From the NCBI RefSeq assembly GCF_030052815.1, contig NC_079505.1, positions 65,315,899-65,379,898 on the forward strand: a stretch of DNA of 64,000 nt, written 5' to 3'. The notes under the pieces were generated by a model. That model saw nothing but the letters and a program-made list of their open reading frames with translations. It was not told the origin of the DNA and did not search any database. Numbering within the stretch: the first letter of the stretch is position 1; each line of letters opens with the position of its first letter. Below, one piece after another: positions 60,779-64,000 of the stretch. Made by a program: the position numbers and the translations under genes. This DNA is from Hevea brasiliensis. Taxonomy: Eukaryota > Streptophyta > Magnoliopsida > Malpighiales > Euphorbiaceae.

Positions 60779-61667
60779 CATTAAATGGTAAAATAAACCT
60801 AGAATAAGAACCTTACAACTTAAAGTTGGCATTTGAGGGTTTAAAACCTAAGTTTTGGACTAAGAACCAAATTATTGAGAACTTTAGATTCTGCAGTCGA
60901 AATATAGATGTTTGACAGCCGAACCATACAAATAGTCATGTGAGTAGTGCATGGCACCTTTGGCAATTGAAAGTCCATTCTTCGGCCGCCAAAAGTGGCT
61001 TTGCCAGTAAAATTGTAATTTTATATAGATTTTTTTTAAAATTAATTAAATATCCTTTCAAACCCTTCTTATAGACATGAAGTTTAGGAAATTAAGAATG
61101 TAAAGTCAAAGGGTCCAACGACAGTTTAGTAGTAGATGAGGTAATAGAGTCCAATAACTCAAGTGAGTAAAGCCTACTTAAATTATTTTTAAATAAATAT
61201 TTAAACTGCTTTATTTATTATATGCATGTTCATGCATATTGACATTAATATAATTTATTTTGATTATTATAATTGCATAATTATTTTTATACTAGTAAGT
61301 AATACATGATCACAAAGGTATTGCATATTTACTTAAGACGTGTCGATAGTTCATGGACGACTCATTTTTTCCCAAGGGGAAAGGAAATGAATGAAAAGGC
61401 ATGCTTGCAAATGAACTCAATTATATGAAATGATGTAGGGATGATAGGTAAGGCAATTCTATGTCTCTGGCATCATTAGAATGATATGAATGATTAAGAG
61501 GAAGTCCTGAAGAGCTCTCATAGAGGGCTAGGCATATTGGATATGATATGTCATGGGATGAAGGAACCACTGGTGACATGTATTACCTTATTTGATTTAT
61601 TTGTATTGTGAAAACCCATGTGTATGTTACATTAGTATGTGCTTGATTTATTTTATTTTATTTAAAT
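60779..61667. other. Non-coding stretch, possibly LTR-derived
   Basis: Continues the sequence interrupted by the hAT-like element. It contains words such as CATGGACGACTCATTTTTTC and GATATGTCATGGGATG, with no frame longer than chance. Confidence 0.35.
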
Positions 61668-61868
61668 TGTTAGAGATCTAGGGAGGCCAAAGCGCCTAGG
61701 GAGAATCCTTCTTTGATAGGTCTTATGAAAGAACACACTCATGGGCTTGACACCACATCCAACCCAAAACTTTAAGGCAATGAGTCTATGGGTCCTTCAC
61801 ACTTATATGTCTCTCACTCATCCCATCTTTTTCTGATGTGCGAATTTCAAACTTGTATATTCCCAACA
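61668..61868 (-). repeat. TRIM 3' LTR (201 bp)
   Basis: On the minus strand it begins TGTTGGGAATATACAAG and ends CTAACA. It is the direct repeat of 62,230-62,568 minus the SINE. Confidence 0.88.
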
Positions 61869-62213
61869 ATCTCCCCCTCGAGTGTGAATTTCTTTTACAT
61901 TAGGCTTACTGGGCCTGATCCCCCTTAAACGAAAGCCTTTTATCTTAATTCAAGTATTACGATGTCACCAAAAGCCCCTAATTACTCCACTAAACCCACT
62001 CGAGGATGTATTTCTAAGAGCCATGCCAGAGCCATCACGTGTTCTATCATCACGTGTACCGAGAGTTCCCACTCCATCGATCTGCTCTCCTCCAGAAGAG
62101 TGCCTTCTTGCTCCATTGGGCCTACCAGGAGTCACCTGACTCTTTCATCCACGTGTCAAAGCATCACAAAATTCACTGACCACCATTTTCATACGCTTCC
62201 CTTGCCAAACCAA

Positions 62214-62226
62214 GGCTCTAATACCA
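62214..62226 (-). promoter_or_regulatory. TRIM primer-binding site
   Basis: On the minus strand TGGTATTAGAGCC: the initiator tRNA-Met complement with one change from the Copia and Gypsy sites in this window. Confidence 0.8.
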
Positions 62227-62229
62227 CTT

Positions 62230-62568
62230 TGTTAGAAATCTAGAGAGCCTAAAGCACCCAGGGAGAATCCTTCTTTGATAGATCTTATGAAAGAATACAC
62301 TCATGGGCTTGACACCACATCCAACCTAAAACCTTAAGGCAATGAGTCTATGGGTCCTTTCCACTTATATGTCTCACTCATCCCATTTTTTCCGATGTGG
62401 GAATTCCACACTTGTATATTCAACTCAACTTAACTCAACTAAGCCTTTATCCTAAAAATTTAGAGTCGGCTATATGGATTCTCTTTCTCCACTCTAAACG
62501 ATTTTGGGTTAAATCCTCGGAAATGTATAATGCTTCTAGGTCATGTCCACACTTGTATATTCCTAACA
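62230..62568 (-). repeat. TRIM 5' LTR, split by a SINE
   Basis: Starts TGTTAGAAATCTAGAGAG on the plus strand and ends CCTAACA at 62,568. Removing the 124-bp insert and one 17-bp duplicate leaves about 198 bp, matching the other LTR. Confidence 0.88.
62422..62545 (-). mobile_element. 5'-truncated SINE in the TRIM LTR
   Basis: The flanking 17-bp direct repeats TCCACACTTGTATATTC (62,405-62,421 and 62,546-62,562) are perfect and are the target duplication. On the minus strand the insert contains ATATAGCCGACTC, then GATAAAGGCTTAG and ends in a TTGAG-type repeat tail, features known from plant SINE 3' ends. No A/B box promoter could be made out, hence 5'-truncated. It would have been copied by LINE enzymes. 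Confidence 0.8.
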
Positions 62569-62970
62569 TAAATATATGTTTTATTTCCTAAGTAGACTTT
62601 TACTCACTGAGCCACCAATTTGCTCCCTTCTTTCTATCCCCCCCTTTAGGGACAAGAGTTGGAGATGCAATAAGCATAATCAGGTTATGAGTTTTAAAGG
62701 TTATTTCCTCAATTTCCCTTAAAAGGTGTCTATAAAGCTTATGTAACTCTTATGGTGATATTTACCTTTATAAATGGTTTGTTGTGCTTGCTACCCTACA
62801 TTTTATAATGTTAAATAAATTATTTTCCTTGATTTATATTATTTAAAATGTTTTCTAACTTAAATGGGCCCTATGAAAGTTTAAAAAAACATGTTCAAGC
62901 TTTTTATGGGTTCTAGTGATTTCTTTCCTACTCATTCCCTAACGTCAGTAACGATCTCAAATTTGGGTCA
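62569..62970 (+). repeat. Probable Gypsy-type LTR 3' part
   Basis: Its last part (GGTTCTAGTGATTTC to GATCTCAAATTTGGGTCA) is the reverse complement of 63,263-63,345 with moderate divergence. TTTTACTCACTGAG near 62,602 corresponds to GAGTGAGTAAA near 63,798 on the other copy. So this is one end of a repeat whose inverted relative starts at 63,263. Confidence 0.5.
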
Positions 62971-63262
62971 TTTTAGATGATTATGTTAGTGTTGGAGGAA
63001 GGTAGACAAAAGGAATGAAGGAAGAAGAAGTAAATGCAAAAAGGTTACATGTGTAAATGAAATGAAGGATGTCCTTTTACCTAGTATTGATGGTTTATAT
63101 ATACTATCCTTAACCAATAAGAATGGGACGTAGACTATGTCTACTAATTCATAAGGATGTAGCTTTAATTATGTCCCATGTTAGGCGTGGCAATTATCTT
63201 AGTATATTCCCATAGATTATGGTGTCAGAGTATTGAGCTTTGCATTAAGACAAGCATTTAAT
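62971..63262. other. Spacer between two inverted LTR-like ends
   Basis: No frame or repeat recognised. Confidence 0.4.
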
Positions 63263-64000
63263 ATAACAACCCAAATTTGGACCGTTACTAACACTAAAGC
63301 AATGGGAAGAATAAGGCCACTAGAACCTGTAGCAAGCATGTCCTTCACCTTTCTTTTGACTATTATATATTATATCTTTATAAATATTTAGGTGAGACCT
63401 TTTAACATATTATTCATAAAACATTATTTTATTTATCATTTCCCCATGGAGCTTATCTCATTAAGCCCGGGCATGGCCTTTCATTACATTCATTTACATT
63501 TTTTCTTTTAAAGCTGGAATCTGCGTAAATGGGCCTTTCCATTCCCTAATGTTTCATTAGCTACTTTGAAAATTATATACTTTGTCATAAAATAATGAAT
63601 CTATTTAATAAAATCTTATTCCAAAAATATAGTAGTAAGCATAGTGCCATGATAACCATAAAATATTACAAAATACATAACTTTGTTACATCAATCATTG
63701 GAGCTTGATTATCCAAAATCTATTGACTACTACTCTTACTCATGTCCTTGAAGGTGATAAACAGAAGGGAGGGGGGAAGGGGGGAGGGGGGAGGGGGAGT
63801 GAGTAAATAAACCAAGTGACTAGAGAATTATAAGGGAAAGGAAAATACATTAATAAAATATATTCAAGCACATGAATGCATCATTCTTCTGACTGGTTCC
63901 ACAACACAAACAAGTCACAACAAGAAGGATATATCACCAAGAGTTCCCCCTTTCGTTTTACTCTCTTATTATATCATATGTCCAATATGCATTTTATAAG
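63263..64000 (-). repeat. Probable Gypsy-type LTR, minus strand, cut by the window edge
   Basis: Begins ATAACAACCCAAATTTGG on the plus strand and runs off the window. It is related to the inverted sequence ending at 62,970. No gene is present. It contains the G-rich tract at 63,767-63,797. Confidence 0.45.
63767..63797 (+). repeat. G-run tract able to form a G-quadruplex
   Basis: Five runs of three to six G separated by one or two A in 31 bases. This satisfies the usual G-quadruplex pattern. Confidence 0.85.

Larger units (their letters stand above)
61668..62568 (-). mobile_element. TRIM: miniature LTR element, 901 bp including a SINE insert
   Basis: Flanked by TAAAT (61,663-61,667 and 62,569-62,573). 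LTR-like repeats of about 200 bp at 61,668-61,868 and 62,230-62,568 enclose a 361-bp interior. On the minus strand TGGTATTAGAGCC (primer site) follows the 5' LTR, and CTCGAGGGGGAGAT (polypurine tract) precedes the 3' LTR. The interior codes for nothing, so the element depends on enzymes from others. The open frame at 61,962-62,243 crosses the primer site and is chance. Confidence 0.88.

Noticed and set aside
61962..62243. Open frame of 93 codons with Ser/Thr-rich product
   Set aside because: It spans the TRIM interior, primer site and start of the LTR, so its sequence is explained by those signals.
1..64000. A new multi-gene biological system
   Set aside because: All coding blocks with recognisable content belong to known retroelement protein families; no accessory gene is embedded in any element and no host gene was found.

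Overview
This is plant nuclear DNA, most likely from a eudicot. It is AT-rich and consists almost entirely of nested, decayed transposable elements. I found no convincing host gene, rRNA, tRNA gene or CRISPR array. The LTR elements carry tRNA-iMet-type primer sites, the L1-type LINE is of the plant kind, and Tekay/Del-like chromodomain Gypsy elements sit beside Copia elements with 2.1 kb LTRs. The Euphorbiaceae are my guess from general resemblance only; nothing in the window proves the species.

Left block (1-38,740): a Russian-doll cluster. An L1-type LINE on the plus strand runs from about 250 to 4,320 and reappears as its C-terminal RNase H tail and A-rich end at 38,492-38,740. It was entered by Gypsy-B (minus strand), of which only a gag fragment (about 4,321-4,606), the leader and the 5' LTR (35,017-38,491) survive. 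Gypsy-B was entered by Copia-O (plus strand, 4,607-34,880, target duplication ATTAG on both sides). Copia-O holds three further insertions: a Gypsy solo LTR in its 5' LTR (5,548-10,239, duplication ATTTA), a 5'-truncated Gypsy-A in its leader (11,437-18,493), and an inverted relative, Copia-I (19,118-28,065, minus strand), also in its leader. A separate Copia LTR fragment (1-249) abuts the LINE ORF1 remnant.

Middle block (38,741-54,283): three or four MITE-like elements with long terminal inverted repeats. One (41,305-53,423, 10-bp target duplication) was split by Gypsy-C (41,740-53,365, minus strand, duplication TTGAG), the only Gypsy here with both LTRs. Its gag-pol is closed by stops, most of which look like C-to-T or G-to-A changes.

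Right block (54,284-64,000): low-complexity AT-rich DNA with a TA microsatellite, a diverged tandem duplication, hAT-like non-autonomous elements (the best at 59,968-60,770 with an 8-bp duplication), and a 901-bp TRIM (61,668-62,568, duplication TAAAT) whose LTR was split by a 124-bp SINE fragment. Related LTR-like sequences lie in opposite orientations around 59.2-62.97 kb and 63.26-64.0 kb.

No element appears able to move by itself: every gag-pol or ORF2 has stops, frameshifts or lost catalytic residues. I did not find a new multi-gene system. The most interesting leads are a 75-bp intron-like insertion in the Gypsy-A integrase, repeats in the Copia leader (a hairpin-unit array and a 20-nt motif present three times), a short inverted-repeat block shared by otherwise divergent Gypsy LTRs, and the clean insertion chronology.
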